Notes: generated from the letters alone by a model not told the origin. DNA of 64,000 nt from Tolypeutes matacus (GCA_026826555.1 JAKSZT010017954.1:5298642-5362641), one strand, 5' to 3'; positions 46,111 through 58,079 are shown, counted from the first letter of the stretch. Numbers and translations are program-made.

Positions 46111-46289
46111 CACGTGTGAAGGGAGGGGCGCCTCACCCTCCCAGCAGCTTGCAAAGCTCCCTTACCCTGCAGGTCTGACAACATTAAGAAGCACATGTGG
46201 CCCCCTTCGTTGACACCCCTTTTCTAGGCCCAGCCTGAAGGGCTGGCAACCTGTCTTCTCTAGAGCCAGGGTCCTAATGAAACTTTTTG

Positions 46290-46480
46290 GAGGATGAAAG
46301 AACAGAGAGGACACTGGATGGGGAGTCAGGGGTACCTGGCTTCTACTCCTTGTCCCACAATTTACTCTCTGTGTGCTGCTTAACCTCTCTAGGCTTCATC
46401 CAACTTCTCTATAAAATGAGAATGATATTGGCTCTATGAAAACCTTAGGGATTGCCACAAAAAGGAAATACATTCAAGTA
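46290..46480 (+). repeat. MIR SINE
   Basis: 'tggggagtcaggggtacctg', 'gcttaacctctctaggcttc' and 'ataaaatgagaatgatattg' are sense MIR landmarks. Confidence 0.8.
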
Positions 46481-48190
46481 TTGACAGTGTTCCTCTCTCA
46501 GTGATAAAATTCCAGGGGACTTTTAAGTTCTCCTTTATACTTCTTCTGTATGAATGTCTAGCAATAGAAAAATATTTTTTACAATGAAAAACACTACCTG
46601 TTATTAAAATGCAAGATAATTCTGAGCCCTGAGTTTCCCGCAGTTAGCATAATAATTAAAATAGCTGCCATTTTTTGAGCACTTTCTCCTTTTTATTTCT
46701 AAACCTAACCACATGTCGTTCCCCCCACCCCACCCTCAGATAGAGGGATCCTCTGCTGATGGAAAAAAGTTGAGGTGTGGCGAGTTGGAAATATCACCCA
46801 AAAGCAGTGTGACGTTAGCTAAGACATTTAGTCTTTCAAGTATTCTGTCCCTTCCTTAATAAAGCGAAGTGGCTACATTAACACTGTCCTGAAGTGAGAT
46901 GCAGATTAAAAACTGGAAAAAGAACAGCGATGCCTTGGATCGCATCCTCTCCTGTCTGCTGGAAAAATCACCATGTTTTGCAAAGCATGGAGTCGCCTGG
47001 AAGGCAAGTGCTGTAGAGATCCTTGAAATGACTTGGGACCATTTAATATGAGGCCCTCGGGTCCTGTTCAGAACCACTTTGGCTTGGGAAGAAGGGAATC
47101 TCCCGAATGACAATTGTGGTTGGAACTTTCCACCCATTTTCTGGACTTGATAGTTTAACCTGTTCCAAAGTTAGAAATCAGCAACAACAGAAAGTGTACC
47201 AGGGCTGTCTCTTTAGCCATAGCCGCCACCACCTCCACCGCCCCTTTGCCAAATAGGAAGTAAACCTTCACGAGCAGGAGAGAAAGCCTGTGTCTGCCAA
47301 GATGGCTTGCTCTCGGTTGGCAGTCACAAAGCGAAGCTTGGCTTTCAGTCAGTCTGATAATGAACAGCTGGTACTTGCTGGCAGTCACCGAGTTCTTGGA
47401 GGTGACTTCTAAAATAGCAAGTAACAGCAAATAGTCCTTGCTGCTGTCCTCTTCCAACTGAAGTCGGTCAGCTAGCCAGGCTCTAGAAGGGAGGGAATGC
47501 TAGCCATAAGATATTTTCATGGCTAAATAAGGATAAAGCATTCTTCAAAAGGAAAACTAATCTTGGATGATGTCTGGGCTTTCTTTTTCTTGTCCTAGTT
47601 ATTGATATTAAAGATGATTGTGTGATTTGCTCATCATTGATACAAACTGCAGTTCAAAATGAAAGAATCCAAGAATAAAACTGAAGCCCAGGAAGGATGA
47701 AAACTTGTCTGTCATCTGAGGTCCTTCAAAGGCTCAGGGAGACTCACAATCCTTAAGAACTGCCCTCTAAACAGGGACCTGGCTCTTGACAATCTGGGTG
47801 GCGCCTTTGAATCATTCCTATAAAGTTGCTCCAAAACATTAATCAGGGCTCAGAGCCAAACGGGGATGAAACTGAACATGTAAGAGAAAACTTTTCATGC
47901 ATACTCACATAAGGATGAATGGGCCCCGCCTCTCTTCCCCTAAGGCCCAAGATGGCCCTACAGCAACTCACAGGAAGCCCTCCCTCCTCTGCCCTGGGTA
48001 CCACCCAATATCAGAACAGGCTAGCTGCTGCTTCTTTGCCTTGAATCCCTCAGACATGGATCTACCACTCACCTGTGCCAGGTATTGGGCTGGACCATAG
48101 AGTTAGCAAAATAAGGTACTTTTATTTATGCCCCAATTCTGTGCTCAGATCGACTGTGCTTGAACTGATATCCAGCACTCTGGTATGCTC
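46480..48190. other. Unassigned intergenic DNA
   Basis: About 1.7 kb of mostly unique DNA. The minus-strand frame at 47155-47457 (about 100 residues, leucine-rich) has no ATG start in view and no domain I recognise. Confidence 0.5.
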
Positions 48191-48192
48191 AG

Positions 48193-48753
48193 TGGAAAAT
48201 TGAATTATGTACCCCAACATAGACAAGTTCCTAATCTTATTTTTTGGTTTTAATTCTTTTTCATCTTGTTTCTTTGTTTTTGTTTTTGTTTTGACAAGCT
48301 CCTAATCTTAACCACATTCCTGTGAGTGTAAACCCATTGTAAAGAGGACCTCTTGAAGGTGTTATTTTCAGTTACGGTGAGGCCATCTGAATCAGGGTGG
48401 GTCTTTGTCGTCTGTGTTATCGCAGGCCTTATAAAGAAAAGAAACTGGAAGCCAGAAGTTGGAGAAAACCAAAGGGAGAAGCCAAAACGAAGTCAGTGGA
48501 AACCAGAAGAGCGGACACAGGATGAGAGCCAGGACGTTGTCACGTGACAGGAGGCAGAGATACAAGCCAAGGAAACCCAAGGGTTTCAGCAAACCATCGC
48601 CAGAGCAGTGCAGCCCGCAGGAGAAAGCAAGCCTTGCAGATATCTTGATTTTGGACTTCTTCTAGCCTCAAAACCACGAGCCAATAAATGCTTGAGGTTT
48701 ACGCCAACTCATTGTGCATGGTATCTGTCATAGCCACCTGGCAGATTAGGACA
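48193..48753 (+). mobile_element. MaLR-like LTR, interrupted by a short retroposed tail
   Basis: 'attatgtaccccaacatag', 'ttggacttcttctagcctca', 'ccacgagccaataaatgctt' and 'gtatctgtcatagccacctg' follow MLT1-type LTR layout. The piece at 48240-48292 is a later insertion. Confidence 0.65.
48222..48310 (-). mobile_element. Near tail-only retroposition with 18-bp TSD
   Basis: A T-rich 53-base insert at 48240-48292 is flanked by gacaagttcctaatctta (48222-48239) and gacaagctcctaatctta (48293-48310), 17 of 18 identical. On the minus strand the insert is A-rich with AAAAAC units, as expected for the 3' tail of a retroposon whose body was almost entirely lost at insertion. Confidence 0.85.
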
Positions 48754-49825
48754 ACCCCTGACTTTTAACTCTTCCCGATGCAGATCCCATGCTGAACGTC
48801 AAGAGCCCCCAGAGATTAAAAGAACCAGGGCAGATGCACAATCCTGGCCATAGCACAGCAGAGAAGGAATTGCTATGACTGGCAAGCTCAGCCTCAAGAC
48901 ACCACACCCATTACTCTCTCTAGGCGACAAGAGGGCCTATTCTAAAAACTACTGAGCACCAATGTCTGGTATTCTCTAAAAGAGAGTAGGCCAAAGCCAC
49001 AAGAACAAACACAGAGAACTGTAAAATGAGGGCTCGAATGTCTGCTGTGCAGACCCCTCTGTGAGGTCAGGTGAGATGAAAGCACAAGCTGTCCGTGAAC
49101 AGGATCATACAAAATACGACTAGAAGGATTTGTTTGTACCATTTCTGCACTGATCTGAGGCTATCTCCAAGTTGACAGAGAGATCAGTCAGGAGAAAAGC
49201 CTTGGAAGCAAATCTGCTTTGGCCTCTTTTTTATCACAATGTTTCATCAGGAACTTCTGCTGTTCTCCTGCAGCACAAACCTCAGCTCAGGACACAGCAG
49301 GCGAACACACTTGTTTACGTGTTCCAGAAGCGATCAGGCTGATTTCAAAATACCCTTAGAACAAGCACCATTTTATCCAAGTGAATAATATGATTTCCCT
49401 TCTGTAAGCAAAACCGTGATATATAGGCAAACTCTGCGTTAATTGGATAAACCAGTGGTAAAACCCCAAAAGAACAATTAACTTTCATGTGAAATACTCC
49501 CAGCTGAAATCTTGGAAAACTTGCATGTAATTAGTACTCTCTTCCGGCTCTCTGAAGTATAAAATACAATACATTAGGGCTTGTAACACTAATATCGCTG
49601 AGAACACAGCAAACGTGGGAAGTCTAATTTGCCACTAATATGCGGATGGCAGGCTAGTTGATTTTTCACCTGTTGGGGCTAATGTTTTCAGTGTGATTTA
49701 GGAACTCCATGCCCTCTGATACAGTGTGCATGATACATCAGATTTCCTCTGCTGAGCTGCAGGAAGTCATAAAAGCCAGATTTCAAATTCAGAAGTGAGC
49801 TTAGGGGTCATTTGGTCCACTTCCC
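48754..49825. other. Unassigned unique DNA; 49320-49760 candidate conserved noncoding element
   Basis: No gene or repeat recognised. The part from 49320 to 49760 is repeat-free and AT-rich, with many TAAT words. Confidence 0.4.
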
Positions 49826-50665
49826 AAGCATTGGCTTTTGGACCAGTGGCATCTGTAGCAATTTGATATGGTTTATGAATTCCAAAAATAGATATTGGAT
49901 TATGTTTGTAAACTGGTCTCTTTCTCTGGGCATGGTTAAATTATGATTAGGGCTTTGATTGGGCCACATCAGTAGGACGTTGAGTCCCCACCCCCTTGGC
50001 GGGTGGGGACACATAGATGAAACTACACGGCAGAGCAGAGGAGTTAGTTGGAGTTTTGATGTTGGAGTTTTTGAACTGGAGCCCAGGAAGTAAGCACACA
50101 GAGGAGCAGAGCAGCAGAACCTAGAGAGAATCAAGCCCCAGGGAGAGGGACAGAGCTGGTCGCCTGATAGTCTACAGCTGGCCTTTTGGAGAGAGGCAAA
50201 GCTTAGAGAGCCTCATAGTCTACAGCTGACCTTGTGGAGAAAACAGAGGCACTGAACCTGGAGATAAATGAGCCCTGAGAAGAGAGGAACCCAGGAAGCC
50301 TGAACCCTGGCAGACGTCAGCAGCCATCTTGCCCCAACACGTGGCAATAGACTTTGGTGAAGGAAGTAACTTACACTTGATAGCCTGGTAACTGTAAGCT
50401 TCTACCCCAAATACATTCCCTTTATAAAAGCCAACCGATTTCTGGTACTTTGCTTCAGCACCCCTCTGGCTGACTAATATAGCATCATAATCAACTCAGG
50501 ACATTTTACAAATGATAGTTCCCTGGGTTGCAACCTCAGAGATTCTGATTCAGCAGGCCTTGGCCAAACCTCAGAAATCTGAATTTTTAAAAAAATACAT
50601 TTTCCAAATGTCTCTAGAAGATTCTGTGGCATGGTCATGTTCAGGAACAATGGATTAAGAACCTT
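49826..50665 (+). mobile_element. hAT-Charlie MITE split by a solo LTR
   Basis: 'cttttggaccagtggcatc' before the LTR joins 'atcaactcaggacatttta' after it. The run then continues with 'gagattctgattcagcagg' and 'ctcagaaatctgaattttt', the order of a MER58/MER20-type MITE. Confidence 0.6.
49849..50486 (+). mobile_element. Solo LTR with 5-bp TSD
   Basis: The LTR at 49854-50481 begins TGTAGC and ends AATATA and is flanked by the perfect 5-bp repeat gcatc (49849-49853, 50482-50486). It has a TATA-like ctttataaaagcc near its 3' end and a 48-bp internal duplication (atagtctacagctg at 50167 and 50215). No internal retroviral sequence remains, so it arose by recombination between two LTRs. It is related to the LTR at 55575-56216 and probably xenarthran-specific (inference). 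Confidence 0.85.
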
Positions 50666-50689
50666 TTCCTCAATTCACAAATCCCCTCT

Positions 50690-51250
50690 ATAACTTCAGT
50701 GACCAGCGGGCATCAGCCTCTTCTTGAACATTCCCAGGTACAAGAAGCTCAGTAGCTTACAAAGTCACCTCTTCTATTCTTGGACAGCTCTAAGAGTTGA
50801 GAAGTTTTGCTTATATTGTCCCATGACTTTCTTTCCTGTAACTTCTATTTATTGATCCCCACCCCCACCCTGCCCCATGGAGTAAGACTGAGTCAATCTC
50901 TCTCCTATATGATATTCCTTCAAATGTTTGAACATTTGCCTACTAATATCTTCACCTACATACTAAATGCCTTCATATCCTCTATCCTGTCTTCTATGTA
51001 GACTTGATGCCGGCTTTGAGCAACCATCTTCTGACATGAGGTGATGACCATGAGAGAGAAGCCAGGAGAATGAAGGAGACCCTAACCATGTTATCACCAT
51101 GCAACCAAGCCAACACCACCAGCCACCTACATCCAGGCTTCTTGCTTGGAATTTACTGTAGTCAGGTTTCCAGTTACTTACGCGTGAAAGCAATCCTAAA
51201 TGATAACCATTCTCTGAATATGTTCCAATGTATCAGGGATTAATGGATAA
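50690..51250 (+). mobile_element. Ancient CR1/L3-type LINE fragment
   Basis: 'cttggacagctctaagagttg', 'gagaagttttgcttatattg', 'cccttcaaatgtttgaacatt'-like and, after about 190 unrelated bases, 'ctctgaatatgttccaatg' follow a deeply conserved CR1/L3 3' sequence. Same family as 25150-25345. Confidence 0.5.
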
Positions 51251-52090
51251 TAACGGTAATGTTTTCTAGTGCTTTATGTCTATAATCATTTGTGTGTGTG
51301 TCTGTGTATCTAGAATGTCATTGAATAGTAACTGTTTAAATCAAGCCTAGTGTGGTCGAAGCATAAGTGTGAAGCTTTGGACTGGAGGGACCGCTTGTGA
51401 ATTTTAGTTCAGCTATCCAGAATGTATCCCTGCACCCCTTGAGAACACCCAGGAAGTAATCCACAGCCTCCTTTCCTGCTACAGAAAACTGCTCTACCTC
51501 TTTCTTTATATTTCAAATTGTTGGAATCTACAATTGCCAAACAAGACCAAAAAAAAAAAAAAAAAAAAAAAAAACAGTCCTAAGCAAACAGGAGAATTCC
51601 AAGTCACTTTGTAGCCTTAATTCAAGTACCTGTCATCAGCTACACATTGGGCTTGAAAATGCAATGCCTATGTCAGATCTCTTATTTCCAACCAACAGTG
51701 GTCCTAAGACCTCGCTTCAATTGGAAAATGTCAGAATTATTTTATGACTCAGCAGAAGAAAAAAAAAGTTTCATTCAGACTCATAGTGCTAGTTTCTTTA
51801 GCAGGACTAGAGAAATAGAATATTCTGAAAGCTCACTATACCACAGGTCGATATATGCGAAATTTGGTACAGTTAGGAACAAACCTAGCTTTCATCTTGG
51901 GCATCAGCCCTGGTCAATAGTGGTTACCTGGACCACTGTGCTATACCTGGATTCACTGGAACGGAATGCCAGGTTGATGAGTGCCATTTGCCCTGAGGTG
52001 GGTGAGGAAAGCTTGACACCATGTAAATGCCATCCCTGATAAGGGTGGAGCTACTCTGAGTCCCTTCATTAGCTTTTAGTTTACAAAGAT
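51250..52090. other. Unassigned intergenic DNA with a 26-base A-run
   Basis: A pure A-run lies at 51549-51574. No SINE body precedes it. The 130-codon frame at 51647-52039 has no recognised domain. Confidence 0.5.
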
Positions 52091-52099
52091 TTGAGAAAG

Positions 52100-52385
52100 A
52101 GGTCTTGTTCAGAGGGCTGACCTTACATCAGAAGGCCAACTTGGTAAACTTGGGTTTTCATTCTGGCTCCACCACTTCCTAACTTTACTAACTTGAGAAA
52201 TTTGCTTAACCCTCTAGTGTCAATTGCCTGTTTGTCAAATAAGGACATGGTATCTGCCTTGGTTAACGGCACTGGATTGTTTTGAAAATCAAATAAGCTT
52301 ATTATGACTGTGAAGAGGCTTTGGAAATGCTAAAGCTTTATGAAATGTAAAGTACTCTTATTGTCAGTATACTGTCAATGGTATT
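52100..52385 (+). repeat. MIR SINE
   Basis: 'cttgggttttcattctggctc', 'aatttgcttaaccctctag' and 'gaaaatcaaataagcttatt' form a long sense MIR. Confidence 0.8.
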
Positions 52386-52830
52386 TTCCCAGGAGGACAG
52401 ATGCTTGAGCAGGTAGCCAAATATGTACAATGTAGTAACACAGAATTCAAAACACCGAGTCTTTCTTCTCAAAATGATATCAAGACTTCTTTTGTAATCA
52501 GAACAAAGGCTTGTTCAAACCCACAGCAATCAGAAAGCTGGTTTGCCTGGCTTTCAAATAGCTTTTGTAAACATTTTATAAACATCTACCTCTCTGCCTT
52601 TCCCTCTGCCTTCAGCTACAACCACCAAGCCTGATCGTTGATTAGAATTTAACTGACCTGTCATTCACTTAAATTTGATAGAATTATATCATCCACGGGG
52701 TGACTTTACCTAATGGGCCTAAATGACCTCTATTCTTTTGAACTGAATAGGCTTCATTTGCTAAATGCTAGATGGAACAGACATTGACTGGACTGAAAGG
52801 TACCAGATTGTAAAACTGATTGAATAATGT
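52385..52830. other. Unassigned intergenic DNA
   Basis: Nothing recognised. Confidence 0.5.
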
Positions 52831-52985
52831 GTTAGTTTGTTGATTAATCTCCTTAAGGGCAAGGAATTGATCTTACCTAACTCTGTATCTTACAGTACTT
52901 AGTGTCTTTTGTACACTGGATGAGCTCGACACTTGCTTGTTGAGTGAGTGAATGACAGACAGAATGAATGAATAGTTCACATCTG
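52830..52985 (+). mobile_element. L2 3' end (sense)
   Basis: 'taagggcaaggaattgatct', 'ctgtatcttacagtacttag' and 'cagaatgaatgaatag' are the L2 terminus. Confidence 0.75.
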
Positions 52986-53270
52986 ACTCCCTGATGAAAC
53001 TGGGCTATTTGTGCTACTGTGACAACTAAGAAATCTGCAGGTGGGTACATGTGTGGGTGTGGTGAATGATGCAGAACCTGAGACAAAGACATAGCCTGCT
53101 TCAGAACAAAAAGTATGCTGTCTATCCACCTCCAAAAGAACCAGATAATTAAAGCTATTTGTTTTTTAAAAAATGCACTTGACCCTCCAGGCCAGTTGTT
53201 CAACCATAAGTTCCACAAGACACTCTGGAGGCACCAGAGGTAGGAAGGGATGGTGATGAGGGGGGATATC
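52985..53270. other. Unassigned intergenic DNA
   Basis: Nothing recognised. Confidence 0.5.
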
Positions 53271-53490
53271 CCAAGAGTCAGGTGAGCTGGTGTGACTCCC
53301 AGCTGTGCCCAGCGACAGCAGTTAGACAGTGTCGTATGAGCTCTGTGCTCCAGGTCCCTCTTCTCTAAACTGGAAATCGGGATACCTGCATCTACATCTC
53401 AGCAAACAGGTGGGTTGCTGTTTTGAGGATTACGTGAACCTATACACAAAAAGTACCAAGACCAGCATTTGGCACAGGGCACTTTTCCTG
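53270..53490 (+). repeat. MIR SINE
   Basis: 'ctctaaactggaaatcggga', 'ttttgaggattacgtgaacc' and 'agcatttggcacagggcac' are sense MIR landmarks. Confidence 0.75.
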
Positions 53491-53699
53491 CTCACTAAAA
53501 GTGAGGACCTTTCAAATTGTACTTCTATGAGCCATCAAACAAGGAGAAATCGATGTGTTGTTTAACTGAGACACCCATGGGTCAGCACGGCCACCTGTCG
53601 ATTCTATTAAAATACTTAATCCTATAGGAACTACTGGAAAGTAAGAGTGGAGTTGGGTGGGGTAGGATTTTAGTAAACTGTCCTTTGTTGAAAGCTACC

Positions 53700-53940
53700 A
53701 TGTCTGGGCATTCTGCTTGGCACTAGGGGTGGAAGAGTAAGGAAGTTTCCATTCATATGTACAGTTATCTTCAATCCTCACAGCATTCCTGATAGGTATT
53801 ATTCACCTCACTTTACTGGTAAACTGAGGAAAAAGACCTTAAATGAGTTCCCAGGTCATCTAGATAGAAAGAAAATTTGAACCTAGGATTTGAACTTGGG
53901 CTTGTATGATTCCAAAGCCTTCCATTCACTCCCTTAATAG
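53700..53940 (-). repeat. MIR SINE
   Basis: 'ttcaatcctcacagcattcc', 'ctttactggtaaactgagga' and 'gaacctaggatttgaacttg' form an antisense MIR. Confidence 0.85.
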
Positions 53941-54700
53941 ATTTTTATGTCACGTATATTATGTGAAAATCTCTCTTTGGGACACATGAGGAACAAGAGG
54001 GTCACCTTGCCTGTCCTCGAGAACCTTAAATTCCACCCAGACGTTTCCAACCAGCCATATAATAAAAACGGTATCCCTTTTTGACATTAGCACAGACTAA
54101 CTTATGTTGTAACAGTTGCTGATTAAATTGTCTATGACTTGAAGGAAAAACTCAAACTCAGTCATACCTGTTGTGTGGATGGTATGGACACCAGTATTGG
54201 GTTCAGATATGATCCTATAACTAGTACCAGCTTTTTGCTCTTAGAGCTGTATTCCCAGGTTTAAAAATAAATGGCATGGATTTAGCATTAGAGCCTTTTT
54301 ATATAAGATTTTATTTCAACAGAACTTTTAAAGATATAAAATATACAGTTTATGTAGCCTAAGGTTTCTTAACAGAGCCAAATCAAACTGAATAGTAAAG
54401 TAAAACGGAATAATAAAATGATCAAATAGTGTAAGATCAAGTCAGAACTGATTTGGAAGCACCTTTTATAATTATTAGGCTGGAAGCAGTCTCTGTAGAT
54501 TTGGAAGAACTGAATCATGAAATGAATTAAGACCATACCAAATTATTAATACTTTTCATATGCTGTAAAAAGCTTTCCTTCATGCTTCTCTGGGAACTGG
54601 AGCAAAATGTCTCAAATAGCAGCCAGGGCAAATTGAGAAAAATTAATAAATAGGATATTGCGTATCGTTCTTTAATATCCACTCGTCTAATCCTTTGAAC
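53940..54700. other. Unassigned AT-rich DNA
   Basis: Nothing recognised. Confidence 0.5.
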
Positions 54701-54880
54701 ACTTGTGAACTTTCATTCTTTTCAAATGCCTTATCTCATTTAGTCTCTGCAACACCTCTGAGTTTCTTGAGAGGGGCTCACAAGTGAAGTCAGTGGTTAG
54801 GGCAACCAGCTTAGACCTCAGGCCATGTCACGCACTGGCTGTGCATCTTCAGGTAAGTCCCTTAACTGGTCAATGCTACA
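54700..54880. repeat. Two adjoining MIR fragments
   Basis: 'tgccttatctcatttagtctc' (antisense type) is followed by 'gcatcttcaggtaagtccct' (sense type). Confidence 0.5.
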
Positions 54881-55215
54881 CAATGAAGAAAGCAGCACCA
54901 TGACAGGCTGGGAGATTAGCTGCCAGCCTCCAACACCTTCAAGGTTCATCTGGGCTTTGGAGCCGAGGTCACTCGCTGACGGAACAAGGCAGTGGCACTG
55001 GGACCTGGCCATCTGCTCCCAACACAGGGCTCCTCTGATGCGTGGTCCTTGCTCTGAAACTCCGCATAGGGCTGGCAGAGACTTTGTCAGCTCTGCATTG
55101 CACCTGGCAGCTCCCTCTGCCCTAATCTGCTTCTTTCACCTTTGCCGTTCGCTGGTGTTACTCCCTGTACTCACACAGTGTCTCCACAAAATTCAGGTCC
55201 ATCAGAACCTCAGAT
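54880..55215. other. Unassigned intergenic DNA
   Basis: Unique sequence; the 131-codon frame at 54825-55220 overlaps the repeats on both sides and has no recognised domain. Confidence 0.5.
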
Positions 55216-55566
55216 TGTGACCTTATTTTGAAATTGGGTCTTTGCAGATATAATTAGTTAGGATGAAATCATACTGGATTAGGGTGGGCACTAAATCCAG
55301 TGACTGGTGTCCTTATAAGAAAACCATGCGAAAACACAGAGAAGCCACGTGATGACAGGGGGCAGAGAATAGAAGGATGCAGTGTCGGCAAACCCCTGAA
55401 GCTAGGAGAGAGGCATGGGACAGATTCTCTCTCAGTGTCTCCAGCAGGAACCGACCCTGCCAAAACCTTAATTTCAGACTCTTCCTGAACTCTGAAAGAA
55501 TAAATATATGTTGGTTTAAGTCACATAGTTTATGGTACTTACTTAGAGCAGTCCTAGGAAACCAAG
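55215..55566 (+). mobile_element. MLT1-type MaLR LTR
   Basis: 'gtgaccttattttgaaattg', 'gggtctttgcagatataatt', 'ctggattagggtgggcacta', 'ggtgtccttataagaaaacc' and 'gagcagtcctaggaaaccaa' give a clear MLT1. Confidence 0.9.
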
Positions 55567-55569
55567 ACA

Positions 55570-56221
55570 CTACCTGTATTAGTCAGCCAGAGGGGTGCTG
55601 ATGCAAAGTACCAGAAAGCTGTTGGCTTTTATAAAGGGTATTTATTTGGGGTAGAAGGTTACAGTTACAAGGCCCTAAGAGTCCAACTCAAGGTACCATA
55701 AGAAGTACTTTCTCACCCAAAGTTGTTGCCATATGTTGATGTGAGATGGAGAGCAAAGTCTGTGAGGGTTCAGCCTTCCTTCTTCCTCTTAAGGTTCTGT
55801 GGTCCCAGCTTCTTCTGATCTCAGCTGTAGGCTGGCATAAGGCTTGTCTTTCTCCTCGGGACTCGTTTCTTTCTGGGCTCAGCTACTCTGTTCTCTTCAC
55901 AAGGTCAGCTGTAGACTATCAGGCTCATCTCTCTTCCTGGGGCCTCTGCCATGTCTAATGAGCTGTCTCTCTTCCTCTGTGTTCTTATCCTGTGTGAGAG
56001 TCCTGTTTTATCAGCCCACCAATGGGGTGGGGACTCAATGCTAACTCACACTCTAATAAAATGGTAGAATCAAAGCCCTAATTTTAACATAATTTAATCA
56101 GATATCTTAGCTGAACTAATACAATCAAAGGGTTATCATGCCCAGAGGGAACAGACCAGTTTACAAACATGATCTACATCTCTTTTGGGATTCATAAATA
56201 ATATCAAACTGCCATACTACC
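55570..56221 (-). mobile_element. Solo LTR with 5-bp TSD, same family as 49854-50481
   Basis: On the minus strand it matches the other solo LTR at both ends and in the middle: the 'gtttgtaaactggtct' stretch, 'ttagggctttgattc', 'attgagtccccacccc', 'atagtctacagctgacctt' and 'tttataaaagccaac'. It is flanked by ctacc (55570-55574 and 56217-56221). An AATAAA poly(A) signal lies just upstream of the TATA-like stretch. The body is 55575-56216. Confidence 0.85.
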
Positions 56222-56284
56222 CAATAAACCTTTTGCATCCCTAACTCCCTCTCAGCATCTGCTTCCCAGAGGGCCCAAACTTAG

Positions 56285-56490
56285 ACAAGTGCCTACCTAA
56301 TAATGGTACTTACCTGGTAGAACTGTTGTGAGATAATGTAGAAGTTCCTTAAGTAGCCCAGCATTGACCCATGATAAGTGCTCAATAAGTGTTAGCTATT
56401 GCTTCAATGTACCATTTTTATCCCTGCTTTCCACAAGGAAGAATAGAGGCATAGTCATTGAGTAATTAAGGAGATAACCTAAGTCTGTTT
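56285..56490. repeat. Sense MIR followed by antisense MIR fragment
   Basis: 'ggtagaactgttgtgagata' and 'gtgctcaataagtgttagct' are a sense MIR end. 'ccctgctttccacaaggaag' and 'gagtaattaaggagataac' suggest an antisense piece after it. Confidence 0.65.
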
Positions 56491-57015
56491 TGCCAATCAG
56501 CGATTTAGAAAGATGTGGTATCAAAGGAGACTTCTCAACAGTTACATAATTTGAACTTGTGAGTTAGCCACAGCTGAGAAATCATATCTGGGGCACTCTG
56601 AAGTGTGTGAAGCATTTATCAAGATCTATACATCTCTAAAGAAGGCTCTTGGTTTGCATTAGGACAGTGCATGAGACTCTCTGTCTCCTTTAGGGCTGTT
56701 TGTCCAAAACATCCTCCTCTGTGGTCGCCAAAGAAGCAGAGGTTTGAGCAGCTCTCTGAAGACTCTTTGTCTACATGATAATAACCTATCCATTTGACAT
56801 TTTTCAGTTATGTCTCCATCGATTGTCTTTATGGCATGGATTTATATATCACTTCCAACTGGCACTTCGATCTTTTCAATATGCCAAGCAACTCAGATGA
56901 AATCCATGATTCCTGTTACCATGTTCCAATTTATTTCTCTATGCCTCCTGCCATCTTGAGACGTTAATTACTCCATGAAAGACACAGGAATTATTCCATT
57001 CTCCTCCTTCCTCTA
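56490..57015. other. Unassigned intergenic DNA
   Basis: Nothing recognised. Confidence 0.5.
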
Positions 57016-57179
57016 TCATTTATTAAATGCTTCTGAGTTACCAAGCCCTATGTCAGAATCTTTATACCTTACCCCACTTACCCTCCCCAAAACTCCTGAG
57101 ATAGGTGTTACATGAGTAAACTAAGGTCGAAGTAGTTAAGTGGCTTGTCCAAGGTCACAGCTGGTAGGTGTCTGTGTCA

Positions 57180-57558
57180 TTCAGGGTTCATCGTTAAAGT
57201 AGCAAAAGACAACTATGGCTGAGTTAAGCAAGAAAGGGGTTTAGTAAATATATATACATTGGGAAAAAATAGCAGAAGAGAAAAGGTGTTGGGTGTCAGG
57301 AGGCCTATAGGATCATTGAAATGGCTAAAGAACCAGTCCTGAGTCTATGCAAGCCAGGAGAAATATCCCATCCTTCACTCACAATCTCCCTTCCTTTTCC
57401 TCTTGTCCTAAGCCTAAGTCCAGTGTGGCAGCTTCTGATGGGTTGCCAATCTGGGCCTTGGAAAGCAAGTGTCTAACATTGTCTGCCCTTGGAATAAGAG
57501 GCGGTCTTTGCACTTCACCAAGACTTGGAAGCTGGGAACTTTCTAAAACAATGGCAGG
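57180..57558 (+). mobile_element. Probable ERVL-type LTR fragment
   Basis: 'cattcagggttcatcgttaa' followed by 'aagcaagaaaggggtttagt' resembles the start of ERVL-type LTRs. Family uncertain. Confidence 0.35.
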
Positions 57559-57985
57559 TGTGGTAGGTAGAATAACAGCCTCCTGAAGATGCCCACGTCT
57601 TATTCCCGGGAACCTGTGAATGGATCATGTTACATGGCAAAGAGGAATGAAGGTAGCCAGTGGAATTAAGGTTGCTCATTGGCTGACCTTGAGAAAAGGA
57701 GATTATCCTGGGTTAACCAGTGGGCCCAATGTAATCACAAGGATCACTCACATGTGGAAGACAGAGGCAGAAGGGTCAGGTGTTAGAGTGACAGGATAGA
57801 AGGATGCTTAGGCCAGCCACTGCTGGCTTTGAAGATGGAAGGAAGAGGGCATGAGCCAAGGAATGTGGGCATGCTCTGGAAACAGGAAAAGGCCAGGGAA
57901 CAGATTCTCCCCATTTGAGTTGTTTTAGGCACCAGGTTTGGCATAATCTGTTACAGCTGCAATAGGCAACTAACACATCAGGTTG
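57558..57985 (+). mobile_element. MLT1-type MaLR LTR
   Basis: 'taacagcctcctgaagatgc', 'ggaacctgtgaatggatcat', 'tatcctgggttaaccagtgg', 'gagccaaggaatgtgggcat' and 'caataggcaactaacaca' follow MLT1. Confidence 0.85.
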
Positions 57986-58079
57986 GATGCTGGGCAGCCG
58001 GACAAATGTCCACTGCAGCCAGGGCCAGGATTGGAAACCAGGTCTAACTGTTTCAAAAGCCCATGCTCGGAAACGCCGT

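Noticed and set aside
47155..47457. Minus-strand leucine-rich frame as an exon or retrocopy
   Set aside because: It begins at a non-ATG codon, and I could not match it to any family. I considered Gly-rich RNA-binding proteins because of the GGT/GGC run, but the flanks do not fit.
51549..51574. A-run as the tail of a SINE
   Set aside because: No SINE or LINE body precedes it and no flanking direct repeat is visible.
49854..56216. Two LTRs as the ends of one provirus
   Set aside because: They lie in opposite orientation, have different 5-bp duplications and no retroviral coding sequence between them.
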